Counted from the stretch's first letter, positions 1 to 9,230 are shown. The stretch: DNA of 64,000 nt from Shewanella putrefaciens (GCF_016406305.1 NZ_CP066369.1:2932501-2996500), one strand, 5' to 3'. The notes: generated by a model from the sequence alone, not told the origin. Numbers and translations are program-made.

Positions 1-316
1 TACTGAAAGTAACCATGGTGTCTTAGATTACATGGTCGTGACTTCTGATGCGTTCTGGAAAGGCTTACCCGCTGACAAACGTAAGATCATCAAAGAAGCA
101 TTAGATGAATCCATCGCCTTAGGTAATAAAATCGCGGCCGAGAAAGACAACGAAGATAAGAAGTTAATCCTTGATTCTAAACGTTCTACCTTAGTGACTT
201 TAACACCTGCTGAACGCCAACAATGGGTCGATGTAATGAAGCCAGTTTGGGCTAAGTTTGAAGATCAAGTCGGTAAAGATGTGATTGAAGCCGCTGTTGC
301 TGCAAATAAACAATAA
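1..316 (+). CDS. dctP: TRAP dicarboxylate transporter, substrate-binding subunit DctP (3' end only)
   Basis: This is the C-terminal part (about 104 codons) of a periplasmic solute-binding protein of the DctP family; the start lies outside the window and the frame is open from base 2. The visible segment contains the typical DctP end: a stretch resembling 'VVTSDAFWKGLP' followed by charged amphipathic helices (KRKIIKEALDES, ERQQWVDVMKPVW). The protein captures C4-dicarboxylates in the periplasm and delivers them to the DctQ/DctM membrane pair encoded immediately downstream. The signal peptide and most of the ligand-binding residues, including the conserved Arg, cannot be checked. The family assignment rests on this C-terminus together with the dctQ, dctM, dctB and dctD neighbours. 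Confidence 0.9.
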   Translation, partial: TESNHGVLDYMVVTSDAFWKGLPADKRKIIKEALDESIALGNKIAAEKDNEDKKLILDSKRSTLVTLTPAERQQWVDVMKPVWAKFEDQVGKDVIEAAVAANKQ

Positions 317-326
317 TGACAATACG

Positions 327-354
327 CCGCTTAACCCTATTCGGGGTTAAGCGG
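327..354 (+). terminator. Hairpin between dctP and dctQ
   Basis: An 11-bp perfect inverted repeat (CCGCTTAACCC ... GGGTTAAGCGG) with a short loop lies just after the dctP stop codon. Only a short mixed T stretch follows (TATTTGAG), so it is not a strong intrinsic terminator. Such a hairpin is the usual arrangement for keeping binding-protein mRNA more abundant than membrane-subunit mRNA, by partial termination or by blocking 3' exonuclease. That role is inferred. Confidence 0.6.
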
Positions 355-378
355 TATTTGAGCGAGGGGGGTACAGCT

Positions 379-1029
379 GTGATATCGCGAATTTTTGGTT
401 ACTTTGAAGAAGGTGTACTCAATCTTTTGATCACCTTAATGACACTACTCGTATTTTCCGAGGTCGTAGCCCGATTTTTCTTCCATACGGGTTTTTTATG
501 GATCCAAGAGCTCACATTAACCCTCTGTGGTTGGTTTGTGTTATTTGGTATGTCCTATGGCGTAAAAGTCGGTGCCCATATCGGTGTCGATGCCTTTGTT
601 AAAAACTTAGCACCAAGGGCCAAAAAAATCACCGCCCTACTGACTACCTTAATTTGTTTAGTCTATTGCGGGCTGTTTTTAAAAGGCAGTTGGAGTTATT
701 TAAGCCAAATGTACCAAATCGGTGTACCGATGGAAGATATTCATTTCCCTCAGTTTTTACTACATTCAATCGATCCTGATGTTGCTTGGAACACCTTTAA
801 GATTGATGTAGAAGATGGTGCTGTCCCTATTTGGTTATCACAAAGCATCTTACTCATTGGTTTCAGTATGCTGACTTGGCGCTTCCTAGAGCTATTTATT
901 GCCATCCTACGAAACCAAGCTTCAGGCGTCCACCTTGCCGATGAAGCCAAAGAAAGCATGCACTTAATCGATAAAAAACTGCCCGCAGACGAAGCAGACC
1001 ATAACAAGACTCAAAAAGGGGATAAATAA
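379..1029 (+). CDS. dctQ: TRAP dicarboxylate transporter, small membrane subunit DctQ
   Basis: Small four-helix membrane subunit of the tripartite C4-dicarboxylate:sodium/proton symporter. Hydrophobic segments are visible (for example GVLNLLITLMTLLVFSEVVA, and ILLIGFSMLTWRFLELFIAI near the end). The reading frame is open from an ATG at 316 that overlaps the dctP stop codon, but that start would place the strong hairpin at 327-354 inside the coding sequence. I therefore prefer the GTG at 379, preceded by the purine-rich AGCGAGGGGGG and giving a sensible N-terminus (MISRIFGYFEEG). The protein has a longer loop and C-terminal tail than minimal DctQ proteins. Its stop codon overlaps the dctM start (TAATG). 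Confidence 0.88.
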   Translation: MISRIFGYFEEGVLNLLITLMTLLVFSEVVARFFFHTGFLWIQELTLTLCGWFVLFGMSYGVKVGAHIGVDAFVKNLAPRAKKITALLTTLICLVYCGLFLKGSWSYLSQMYQIGVPMEDIHFPQFLLHSIDPDVAWNTFKIDVEDGAVPIWLSQSILLIGFSMLTWRFLELFIAILRNQASGVHLADEAKESMHLIDKKLPADEADHNKTQKGDK

Positions 1030-2426
1030 TGACGATTGCAATACTATTTATCGTCCTATTCGGCTGTATGTTTTTAGGCATGCCAATCGCGATTGCGCTC
1101 GGTTTCTCCAGCATGCTGACCATTTTATTATTTTCGAATGATTCTTTAGCTTCTGTCGCCCTAAAGCTATATGAATCCACTTCGGAACATTACACCCTAT
1201 TAGCTATTCCATTCTTCATTTTATCCTCTGCATTTTTATCTACTGGCGGTGTAGCAAGGCGGATTATTGATTTTGCGATGGACAGTATAGGACATGTCCG
1301 TGGTGGTTTAGCCATGGCATCCGTGATGGCCTGTATGCTATTTGCCGCAGTTTCAGGTTCATCCCCAGCAACCGTTGCGGCGATTGGTTCTATCGTTATC
1401 GTGGGTATGGTGAAAGCCGGTTACCCCGAAAAATTCGCCGCGGGCGTGATTACTACTTCGGGTACGCTTGGCATTTTGATCCCACCTTCGATTGTGATGT
1501 TGGTTTATGCGGCGGCAACGGAAGTGTCAGCGGCCAGAATGTTTATGGCGGGCCTAATCCCTGGTTTAATGATGGGATTACTGCTAATGGTCGCCATTTA
1601 TATCGTCGCCCGTTTCAAGAATCTGCCGTCACGCCCTTTTCCTGGTTTTAAGCAACTTGGGATATCCAGTAGTAAAGCCCTCGGCGGATTGGCGCTGATC
1701 TTTATCGTATTAGGTTCCATCTATGGCGGCGTAGCAAGTCCAACCGAAGCCTCGGCCGTCGCATGTGTCTATGCGTACTTTATTGCCGTATTTGGCTACC
1801 GCGATATTGGCCCATTGAAGAATGTTGCATGGCGCAACCCAAATGAAAACCTAGTCGCGGCATGCGGGCGTAACTTAGCCCATATGGTGCTAGGCTTGAT
1901 TAAAACCCCGATTGACAAAGAAGTGCGTCATGTCGTGCGTGATGGCGTGAAAGTCAGCATTATGCTGCTGTTTATCATAGCTAACGCTATGCTGTTTGCC
2001 CATGTGTTAACCACAGAGCGCATTCCACACATTATTGCCGAATATATAGTCAGTATGGGCTTACCCGCTTGGGGCTTCCTGATCATCGTTAACTTACTGC
2101 TGCTGGCTGCGGGTAACTTTATGGAGCCGTCCGCCATTGTGCTGATTATGGCGCCAATCCTTTTCCCCATCGCAACCCAGTTAGGGATTGATCCTATCCA
2201 TTTAGGCATCATCATGGTGGTGAACATGGAGATTGGAATGCTAACACCGCCGGTGGGACTCAACCTCTTCGTGACGGCGGGGATCACAGGCCGCAGTATT
2301 GGTTGGGTTATCCAATCTGTGCTCCCGTGGTTAGTCCTGATGTTGGTCTTCTTAGTCCTTATCACCTATGTGCCACAAATATCACTGTTTTTACCCGAAC
2401 TGCTCGATAAGCTGAACGGATATTAA
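1029..2426 (+). CDS. dctM: TRAP dicarboxylate transporter, large permease subunit DctM
   Basis: Large transport subunit of the TRAP system, 465 residues and highly hydrophobic throughout. Family hallmarks include an N-terminal membrane segment with 'FLGMPIAIALGFSS', the conserved 'SGSSPATVAAIGSI' loop, 'GTLGILIPPSIVMLVYA', and the C-terminal 'MEIGMLTPPVGLNLFV' motif. It carries out sodium- or proton-driven uptake of succinate, fumarate or malate delivered by DctP. It is slightly longer than the typical 425-residue DctM because of a hydrophilic insert around residues 255-300. Translation is coupled to dctQ by a one-base overlap of stop and start codons. A terminator follows, so dctPQM forms an operon separate from dctBD. 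Confidence 0.95.
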   Translation: MTIAILFIVLFGCMFLGMPIAIALGFSSMLTILLFSNDSLASVALKLYESTSEHYTLLAIPFFILSSAFLSTGGVARRIIDFAMDSIGHVRGGLAMASVMACMLFAAVSGSSPATVAAIGSIVIVGMVKAGYPEKFAAGVITTSGTLGILIPPSIVMLVYAAATEVSAARMFMAGLIPGLMMGLLLMVAIYIVARFKNLPSRPFPGFKQLGISSSKALGGLALIFIVLGSIYGGVASPTEASAVACVYAYFIAVFGYRDIGPLKNVAWRNPNENLVAACGRNLAHMVLGLIKTPIDKEVRHVVRDGVKVSIMLLFIIANAMLFAHVLTTERIPHIIAEYIVSMGLPAWGFLIIVNLLLLAAGNFMEPSAIVLIMAPILFPIATQLGIDPIHLGIIMVVNMEIGMLTPPVGLNLFVTAGITGRSIGWVIQSVLPWLVLMLVFLVLITYVPQISLFLPELLDKLNGY

Positions 2427-2470
2427 TCACAAGGGATAAAGATTATTCCTTGATTCTAGTTAGTTTTTAA

Positions 2471-2498
2471 GCGAGCCTACTCAGGCTCGCTTTGTTTT
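2471..2498 (+). terminator. Intrinsic terminator after dctM
   Basis: GCGAGCC-TACTCA-GGCTCGC forms a 7-bp GC-rich stem followed by TTTGTTTT. It ends the dctPQM transcript and separates it from dctBD. Confidence 0.85.
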
Positions 2499-2527
2499 GC
2501 CTTAAGTGATAATCAGGATTACCCGCA

Positions 2528-4339
2528 ATGCTACCCATGACGCCCAAAGCCAAGAAACGTCTTCTTCTGACCATAGCGCTACTCGCGGGCCTATTCGCCA
2601 TTTTGAAATTAACCTATTGGGTGCATTTACATCAGGGCAAAGTGGAGATCCAACAGCAATCGGAAAAACAATTAAAGGAACTCGTTAGCTTTTTAGATGG
2701 CGCCCTCTCCCGCTACGAAAGCATTCCCCATGTGCTCTCAACAAATCCTATGCTGGCTAATGTGCTTAACGATCAGCAAAACCCGAACAAAATCCAAGAA
2801 TTAAACCTCTATTTAGAGGAAATCCAGCATGTTACAGAAGCATCAGATATTTATCTTATCGATGCATTAGGGATTGCCATTGCCGCCAGTAACTGGCAAC
2901 AGAGCTTCTCTTTTATCGGTAAAGACTATTCCTTCAGACCCTATTACACCGATGCCATCTCGGGAAATTTAGGCCGTTATTATGCGGTGGGAACGAGCTC
3001 AGATAAGCGCGGTTTTTACTTTTCGTATCCCATTTATCAACGGGGAGGCAAAGGCATACTCGGGGCCATTATCGTCAAAGTGGATATTGCCGATATAGAA
3101 CAGCAAAGCACTAGCATAGCGATGGCGGGCCAATATCAATTTTTGATCAGCGATCCCGACGACATAGTGTTTATTTCCAGCGTCGACGAATGGCGCCTAA
3201 CGTCTCTCACGCCGCTGACGCAAGCAAAACAGTATGCACTGAATGCCTCAAAACGCTACGCTGAACGCCCCATAGGCGAATTGTTAATGAAGCCCCAATA
3301 CCAAGAAAAGGGCAACAACGGCGATCATATTTATCAAATACGCACGGGCAATGCCCTAGCCCAGTATATGGACACCCATCATTTGATGACCAAGGCGGGT
3401 TGGCGCGTGCATATTCTCTCGCCGATGAAGCCGCTGCTCGAGTCTATGCCTGCAATGATGTTATTGTCGGCCTCCATTTATCTATTGCTGGCACTGGGCA
3501 TTCTCTTTAGCAGTGAGCGACGTCGCAACCTGCAACGCATGCAGCTGGCGCAAAACCTGCTCGAACAACGGGTTGAAGAGCGAACTCAAGATCTGCTACA
3601 GGCAAACAATCGCCTAAAAGATACCCAAGATGAGTTGATCCAAGCGGCTAAATTAACCGTGATAGGCAGTCTGTCCGCCAGTATTAACCATGAACTCAAC
3701 CAGCCCTTAGCCGCCCTGCGCAGCTATGCGCAGAATACTCAAACTTTTCTTGCCCGGAATATGCAGGATAAGGCATTGGATAATCTTAAGATTATTATCG
3801 AACTCACAGATAGGCTCGCCGATATTGTCGGCCAATTTAAAAGTTTTACCCGCAAGAGCCAGGGCAACGACAGCGCCACCGATATTAACCGCTGTATTAA
3901 GCAGGCACTGACGATAGTACAACCCGAAATTGACAAGCAAGGGGTTGAATTAGATGTACAATTGCCCGAAGGACAATACCAAGTCTGGGGCGATAAAGTG
4001 AGATTACAGCAAGTGTTTGTCAATATTATGAGTAACGCTATTGTCGCCATGCAACTCTCGGTTAAACGGCGTTTGATTATTCGCGTCACCAGTGAAGATA
4101 AATTCTGTATCAGCATCCAAGATTCCGGGCCCGGTGTCAGGGAAAGCCAAATGGAAAAAATCTTCGAGCCCTATTTCACCACTAACGAACGCCATGGCCT
4201 TGGGCTAGGATTATCTATCTCCCAACGTATTATTGAATCTATGCAGGGTCAGATCAATGTCGCCAATGCCGAAGACGGCGGCGCTATTTTTCACATTATT
4301 TTACCGATTTATTTGCTCGAGGAACGCCCGTCAATATGA
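2528..4339 (+). CDS. dctB: C4-dicarboxylate sensor histidine kinase DctB
   Basis: Membrane sensor kinase of 603 residues. It has an N-terminal transmembrane helix (RLLLTIALLAGLFAILKLTYW, about residues 11-31), a periplasmic double-PAS-like dCache region (about 35-310, containing IYLIDALGIAIAASNW and FSYPIYQRGGKGILGAIIVKVDI), and a second membrane helix near 315-330. A coiled-coil linker follows, then an H-box with phospho-acceptor His388 in ASINHELNQPLAALR. The ATP-binding domain shows DSGPGV, EPYFTT and GLGLGLSIS motifs. This matches DctB of the NtrB-like kinases, which sense periplasmic dicarboxylate and phosphorylate DctD. It overlaps dctD by four bases (ATGA), and location next to dctPQM supports regulation of that transporter. 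Confidence 0.93.
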   Translation: MLPMTPKAKKRLLLTIALLAGLFAILKLTYWVHLHQGKVEIQQQSEKQLKELVSFLDGALSRYESIPHVLSTNPMLANVLNDQQNPNKIQELNLYLEEIQHVTEASDIYLIDALGIAIAASNWQQSFSFIGKDYSFRPYYTDAISGNLGRYYAVGTSSDKRGFYFSYPIYQRGGKGILGAIIVKVDIADIEQQSTSIAMAGQYQFLISDPDDIVFISSVDEWRLTSLTPLTQAKQYALNASKRYAERPIGELLMKPQYQEKGNNGDHIYQIRTGNALAQYMDTHHLMTKAGWRVHILSPMKPLLESMPAMMLLSASIYLLLALGILFSSERRRNLQRMQLAQNLLEQRVEERTQDLLQANNRLKDTQDELIQAAKLTVIGSLSASINHELNQPLAALRSYAQNTQTFLARNMQDKALDNLKIIIELTDRLADIVGQFKSFTRKSQGNDSATDINRCIKQALTIVQPEIDKQGVELDVQLPEGQYQVWGDKVRLQQVFVNIMSNAIVAMQLSVKRRLIIRVTSEDKFCISIQDSGPGVRESQMEKIFEPYFTTNERHGLGLGLSISQRIIESMQGQINVANAEDGGAIFHIILPIYLLEERPSI

Positions 4340-5715
4340 GTTTGCCCACATCAATCCAAGACTATTCGGTGCTTATCATCGATGATGAGGTTCATATAGG
4401 CACTGTCTTAGTACAGCTATTTGAACTCGAAGGCATTAAAGCCCTCGCCAGCACTGAACCTAAAGGCATAGCTAAATTACTGGACAAAGACTGGGCAGGG
4501 GTCGTGATCTCCGACGTCAATATGCCACAACTCGATGGCATCAGCCTGATGCAGCAAATTCGCCAACAGGACCCCGATCTCCCCGTAGTGCTACTCACAG
4601 GTTTTGGTGATATTGCCATGGCGGTCAACGCATTAAAGCAAGGCGCCTATGATTTCCTCGAAAAACCCTTCAACAACGAACACATGCTCGATGTGGTGAA
4701 ACGCGCCCTTGACAAGCGCAGCCTAACCTTAGAAAACCGTAAATTAAAGAAAGAGTTAGAAAGTCAAAGTCTTCCAGGCCCGCGGATTTTAGGTCACAGT
4801 GCTGGCATTAACCGCATGCGCCATATCATAGATCAAGTGATAGATACCCCTGCCGATGTGTTAATTGAAGGCGAAACCGGCACAGGCAAAGAGCTAGTAG
4901 CCCGTTATTTACATGACCATAGCAGCCGTAACCAAGCCAATTTTGTTGCCATTAACTGTGGCGCCATCCCTGAAAATCTTATTGAAAGCGAGTTATTTGG
5001 TGCCGAAGCCGGCGCCTTTACCGGCGTAGATAAAATGCGCATAGGTAAATTTGAATACGCTAATGGCGGCACGTTATTTTTAGATGAGATTGAAAGTACG
5101 CCGCTGTCGCTGCAAGTCAAACTGCTGCGGGTACTTGAGGATCGTAAGGTGGAGCGCCTCGGGTCAAATAAGAGTATCAATTTAGATATTCGTGTTATTG
5201 CAGCCACTAAGGTGGATTTAAAGGGCCTATGTGACACGGGGGAATTTCGCCAAGACTTACTCTACCGTTTAAACTTGGTCACAGTGCCGATCCCGCCGCT
5301 GAGGGATCGCCGTGAAGATATCCCCCTGTTATTTTTACACTTTGCTCGAGTCGCCTCGGCGCGATACCACAAGGCGCTTATCCCCCTCAATGCCGAGCAA
5401 AATGCCATTATCACCTCACACGACTGGCCGGGTAATGTGCGAGAACTCAGAAACCTCGCCGAGCGTTACGTGCTCCTCGGGGGAGAAGCCGCCTTTGCCG
5501 GTAGCCTAGGAAATACCCCTAGCCTGCACTCCAGCATGTCATTGCTGCAACGGGTCGAGTTTTTTGAGCGGGTGCTGATTGAAGAAGCCTTAAGCCATAA
5601 TAAGGGCAGCATTAAGCTAACGATGGAGCAACTCGAACTGCCCCGTAAAACCTTATACGACAAAATGCGTAAATATGACTTAGACCGAAAACAGTATGTG
5701 AATTTAGATGAGTAA
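4336..5715 (+). CDS. dctD: Sigma-54-dependent response regulator DctD
   Basis: NtrC-family activator of 459 residues. Its receiver domain (about 8-125) has phospho-acceptor Asp60 in VVISDVNMPQLDG. The AAA+ domain (about 150-370) has a Walker A motif (GETGTGKE), an L1 loop GAFTGV, 'GGTLFLDEI' and an arginine-finger region, and a Fis-type helix-turn-helix lies at the end (PRKTLYDKMRKY). It activates sigma-54 promoters, expected upstream of dctP outside this window. The last residue of the sigma-54-contacting GAFTGA motif is Val instead of Ala, a tolerated but uncommon change. It is translationally coupled to dctB through an ATGA overlap and followed by a terminator. Confidence 0.94.
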   Translation: MSLPTSIQDYSVLIIDDEVHIGTVLVQLFELEGIKALASTEPKGIAKLLDKDWAGVVISDVNMPQLDGISLMQQIRQQDPDLPVVLLTGFGDIAMAVNALKQGAYDFLEKPFNNEHMLDVVKRALDKRSLTLENRKLKKELESQSLPGPRILGHSAGINRMRHIIDQVIDTPADVLIEGETGTGKELVARYLHDHSSRNQANFVAINCGAIPENLIESELFGAEAGAFTGVDKMRIGKFEYANGGTLFLDEIESTPLSLQVKLLRVLEDRKVERLGSNKSINLDIRVIAATKVDLKGLCDTGEFRQDLLYRLNLVTVPIPPLRDRREDIPLLFLHFARVASARYHKALIPLNAEQNAIITSHDWPGNVRELRNLAERYVLLGGEAAFAGSLGNTPSLHSSMSLLQRVEFFERVLIEEALSHNKGSIKLTMEQLELPRKTLYDKMRKYDLDRKQYVNLDE

Positions 5716-5721
5716 TAAACA

Positions 5722-5752
5722 AAACCCCGCGTAAATTACGCGGGGTTTCTCT
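5722..5752 (+). terminator. Intrinsic terminator after dctD
   Basis: AACCCCGCGTA / TACGCGGGGTT inverted repeat with a very short loop, followed by TTTCTCTT. An A-rich run precedes it, so it could also act on the opposite strand for the gene ending at 5840. Confidence 0.8.
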
Positions 5753-5839
5753 TGGTAAAATAAATAGTTATCTTAGCAAAGCCCACTATCAAAAATACTT
5801 GGCAACTATTTCATGTCGACAACTATTTCATCTCGACAA

Positions 5840-8800
5840 CTATTCCATCGCCGATTCAACGACACACATTCCCTTTTGATTTTTCACATAGGGCGCAAGG
5901 ATCGGCATCATGCCCTTCATCACCTGCAACGGCAGCGCTGAGGTAAAGCTAAAATCATCAGACTTACTGCCCGGCACAAAGGCCGTTAGGGTACCAAAAT
6001 AATTATCCCCTAAATAAAACACAAAGGTGGCAGTACGATTCATCGCCGTCGTGGCGACTTTTCGGCCCTGCTGCATTTGGGTCACAATGCGGTTGTCCCC
6101 CGTGCCCGTTTTGCCGCCTATGGCCAACATTGCCCCATTCTCATCGGTGAAAATGCCTTTTAAACGCCTTGCAGTGCCATTTTGCACTACGTTACCCAAT
6201 GCCGCCTTGAGCGCTTGAGCCACCTCATGGCGCATCACGCGTTCACCTTGGGTATGTTGATTTTGCAGCCGAACCTCGTAGGGAGTATCAGCCGCAAAAT
6301 GCAATTGATTAATACGCACTGTGGCTAATCTTACGCCATCGTTCTGAATAATCCCCATCAGTTCGGCCAGGGCTGCGGGCCTATCTCCCGAACTGCCCAG
6401 CGCCGACCCTAAAGAAGGCACCATAGATTCAAAGGGATAACCTAAACGCGCCCAACGTTGGTGAATATCGAGGAAGGCCTCGACCTCTAGCATCACCCGT
6501 ACCCGCACATCACGGGCGTTCTTATGCCTAGTTCTAAAGAGCCAACGGTACACTTCCTGGCGCTCATCCTTACTGGCCTCTTTCACATCGTTTAGGTTGG
6601 CCTCGGGATGCTGATTTAAATAATCGAGTACCCATAGTTCTAAGGGATGAACCCGCGCGATATAACCTTGATCAGGCAAGTTATATTTCTCTGGGCCGTA
6701 CTTGTTATACAGCTCTTTAATGCGCTTATCGCTGTAGCTATTTTGTGGCAAGCGCTGCTGTAAAAAGGCCTTAAAGGAGGCGATAGACTCATTGGGCTGC
6801 AAATACCGATAGGCCGCCGTGAGCTGTTGCTCCGCTTGGGTTTGACCATCAAAGAACAGCTCTAAGCGTTCGTTAGGCGCCACTTTCTTATATTTACGGT
6901 AAAACTTAGTCACAAAGGTATTGCCTTCACGGTCGGCAAATATCCGTAAATATTCCTCACGGCGGGGATCTTTATCATTACGCAGCAGTTGGGCCATATT
7001 GCCTTCATTTTGCATACTGCTGCTGTAGTTCACTATGTCACGCATCAAGCGCACAAAGGGCAAGTTAATCGAGTCTTGCAGCGCCTGGTACATGGTCGGA
7101 GTTTTAAGATCCTCCGTCTTTTTAAAGTTATTAAACACATGCAATCCACCACCGGTGAAGAACTGCTCATTTGGCGACGCGGAATATTCCCGTTGCAGGG
7201 CAGCATCTAACATGCGGTCGAGGCGTCTATCTGGGTTAGCAATCAAATAATCGATAGCCCAGCGCGTTAAGTGATCCCGAGGTTCGATGATGATCGACTC
7301 TAATTCAATCCCGTGCTTTTTCGAATACTTATCGTGGATTTCAGCAATGATTTCCAGATAGGTCGCTAATACACGCAGTTTCGCGGTCGAGCCAAGTTCT
7401 AACTTACTTCCTTCATTGATATCAAAGGGTTGGTCGGTACTGTCGGTCTGTACCCGAACGCGGTTAGCCGTATCGGTACGCTCGTATAAGGTAAAACTAT
7501 AGAGCACATTTTGCAGTTGGCTGGGTTCCAGTAAACGCTCGCCCAAGAGGCCGACCTGCTCCGCGGTTGACACTTTTCCAAGGCTGCGCAAGTAATGGCT
7601 GACCTGTTGCTGCAATTCACTGTGCAAGCTGCTATTGACCGTAAGATCTAATCGGTCTAAATCATATAAGCCAACGTTTAACATTCCCGCAGTGCGGATA
7701 CGGATAGTGTTAACGCCTTTATCGGCCCCCGATGACTGGGTATTGCGTTGGGGTTTAGCTACCTTAAATTGCAATCTTTGTGCTAATGCAGCATCCCTTA
7801 GGCCACGGTCTATCAGGTAATATTGACCGAGCAATCGAATGTGGCTATCGACTAAATTTTCAAGATCTTCATGACCTTGTAACAAATAATAGGAAGGTCG
7901 ACGCTGGGCAATCATCAGGGCAACCACTTGGCGGAACACTTGCCCACGCTTAGCCGCATTGGCTTTAATTTGGGGTGAGGCTAATAACTGATTTGCCGTA
8001 TCGAAATCGGTACCAAACCATGCCCAAAGTCCATCACCAATCCCATGCACTTCGCCGTGATTGGGCGCCGAGGATAAAGGCACGGTATTTAAATAATCTT
8101 GAACTATACGTTTACGGGCGGGTTCCGTTTTTTCCCCCTGCTGATACACACGCACAGTGGCAGAACCAATCTGCAGCAATTTATCTTTAATGCTCAAGGT
8201 TAAACCTTGGGAAGAATGGCGAAATTTCTCAATCTGGGTCGCCAGCGTACTACCACCCGCAGTGGAGACATTCATCCCTAGCATTTCAGCAATTTGACTC
8301 ATTCCCGCCACCACAAATCGTGGCCAATCGATCACTGGGTTAAGCTTCTCTTCGGTTGTCCATAACTCTCGGTTTTCGATAAACAGTAAGGTATTGATGA
8401 TCTCGTTAGGGATCTTATCGTCATCCTGATAGACACGTTTAGGGTAGGTAAACTCGTATAGATCGGTGTTACGGCAGTCGAGTAAAGTGAGTCCCGATTG
8501 CGCTTTCTCATGGTAAGGCGGGAAAAATCCTAATTGGGCATATTCCTGCAATGCCGGCGAAAATGCCACTTGCTGAGTGATCTGAAAATTACGCTGCAAT
8601 AATCTGTCGATATACTGGGGCAATTTACTGTAACCATGGCGCTCATCGAATGGACCATAACTTGGGTAGATAACCGATGATGTTGGTTCGCTTCTCAACT
8701 CATAGGTGAGTTTTTGGGCATATTGGTTAATGTATTTTGCCTGATAAAAAGAAGTCTTAATCTCTTGGCCAATTAAAATGGCTAAACAGAGTATCAAAAT

Positions 8801-8923
8801 AAAAAATAGAAACCATGCACGTCCCTTAGATCTCGCCTTACGCTCAGGCTTGGTCTTAGGTTCGGGTTGCGGCGGACGAGGACGATAATTTTCGAACTTC
8901 ATCTCTTGCGTAGAATTAGGCAA
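5840..8923 (-). CDS. Class A penicillin-binding-protein-like enzyme (GT51 + transpeptidase), unusually long
   Basis: A 1027-residue inner-membrane protein with a basic, proline-rich cytosolic N-terminus and one transmembrane helix (about 36-52). A glycosyltransferase-51-like region (about 165-345) keeps GGSTLATQ (223-230), but the catalytic EDR motif reads ENR (183-185). A transpeptidase-like domain has all three active-site motifs: STAK (512-515), SIN (618-620) and KTG (938-940). The role would be peptidoglycan polymerisation and cross-linking in the periplasm. It is clearly longer than PBP1a/1b, with a roughly 300-residue insertion between the SxN and KTG motifs. The chosen start is a TTG preceded by GGAG at a 5-base spacing; an in-frame ATG seven codons later (MKFENYRP) is possible. 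It stands alone, so it is probably an accessory PBP rather than mrcA or mrcB. Confidence 0.85.
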   Translation of the reverse strand: MPNSTQEMKFENYRPRPPQPEPKTKPERKARSKGRAWFLFFILILCLAILIGQEIKTSFYQAKYINQYAQKLTYELRSEPTSSVIYPSYGPFDERHGYSKLPQYIDRLLQRNFQITQQVAFSPALQEYAQLGFFPPYHEKAQSGLTLLDCRNTDLYEFTYPKRVYQDDDKIPNEIINTLLFIENRELWTTEEKLNPVIDWPRFVVAGMSQIAEMLGMNVSTAGGSTLATQIEKFRHSSQGLTLSIKDKLLQIGSATVRVYQQGEKTEPARKRIVQDYLNTVPLSSAPNHGEVHGIGDGLWAWFGTDFDTANQLLASPQIKANAAKRGQVFRQVVALMIAQRRPSYYLLQGHEDLENLVDSHIRLLGQYYLIDRGLRDAALAQRLQFKVAKPQRNTQSSGADKGVNTIRIRTAGMLNVGLYDLDRLDLTVNSSLHSELQQQVSHYLRSLGKVSTAEQVGLLGERLLEPSQLQNVLYSFTLYERTDTANRVRVQTDSTDQPFDINEGSKLELGSTAKLRVLATYLEIIAEIHDKYSKKHGIELESIIIEPRDHLTRWAIDYLIANPDRRLDRMLDAALQREYSASPNEQFFTGGGLHVFNNFKKTEDLKTPTMYQALQDSINLPFVRLMRDIVNYSSSMQNEGNMAQLLRNDKDPRREEYLRIFADREGNTFVTKFYRKYKKVAPNERLELFFDGQTQAEQQLTAAYRYLQPNESIASFKAFLQQRLPQNSYSDKRIKELYNKYGPEKYNLPDQGYIARVHPLELWVLDYLNQHPEANLNDVKEASKDERQEVYRWLFRTRHKNARDVRVRVMLEVEAFLDIHQRWARLGYPFESMVPSLGSALGSSGDRPAALAELMGIIQNDGVRLATVRINQLHFAADTPYEVRLQNQHTQGERVMRHEVAQALKAALGNVVQNGTARRLKGIFTDENGAMLAIGGKTGTGDNRIVTQMQQGRKVATTAMNRTATFVFYLGDNYFGTLTAFVPGSKSDDFSFTSALPLQVMKGMMPILAPYVKNQKGMCVVESAME

Positions 8924-8940
8924 AACTGCTCCAAAAAATC

Positions 8941-8976
8941 ACTAAAATCACTAAAATCACTAAAATCACTAAAATC
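8941..8976. repeat. Tandem 9-bp repeat upstream of the PBP-like gene
   Basis: Four perfect consecutive copies of ACTAAAATC, with a partial copy on each side (AAAATC before, ACT after). They lie 18-53 bases upstream of the minus-strand TTG start of the PBP-like gene, that is in its leader or promoter. Copy-number changes of nine bases would shift promoter or leader spacing without affecting a reading frame. Confidence 0.9.
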
Positions 8977-9047
8977 ACTTTTTTACGTGGGGATCTGATA
9001 GCCCACTCATGCTAGCAACAGAGGTTGACGACCAAGTGCTTGGCCAC

Positions 9048-9164
9048 TCAACCTTCAGACAGTGCTGATTTCACCCATCGGAGGATTTCCTTTTCCTGTA
9101 CATCAACGATGACTTCCTTGGGTGTAATCCAATTTGTCGTCAGATTTTTCGCTATTTTAATGAG
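9048..9164 (-). other. Short open frame without a start codon, possible gene remnant
   Basis: The roughly 300-base space between the PBP-like gene and tdk contains a 38-codon minus-strand frame bounded by two stops. It reads ...TTNWITPKEVIVDVQEKEI and ends LRWVKSALSEG. Its composition looks protein-like, but it has no ATG, GTG or TTG start and no ribosome-binding site. I do not recognise the family. Apart from this and the 9-bp repeat, nothing else is visible in the gap. Confidence 0.2.
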
Positions 9165-9230
9165 TTAGCTCTTCATCTCAAAGTGGTTTACCTAAAAATA
9201 TTCACCACTTGTGCTTTTGAAATGATTGCC

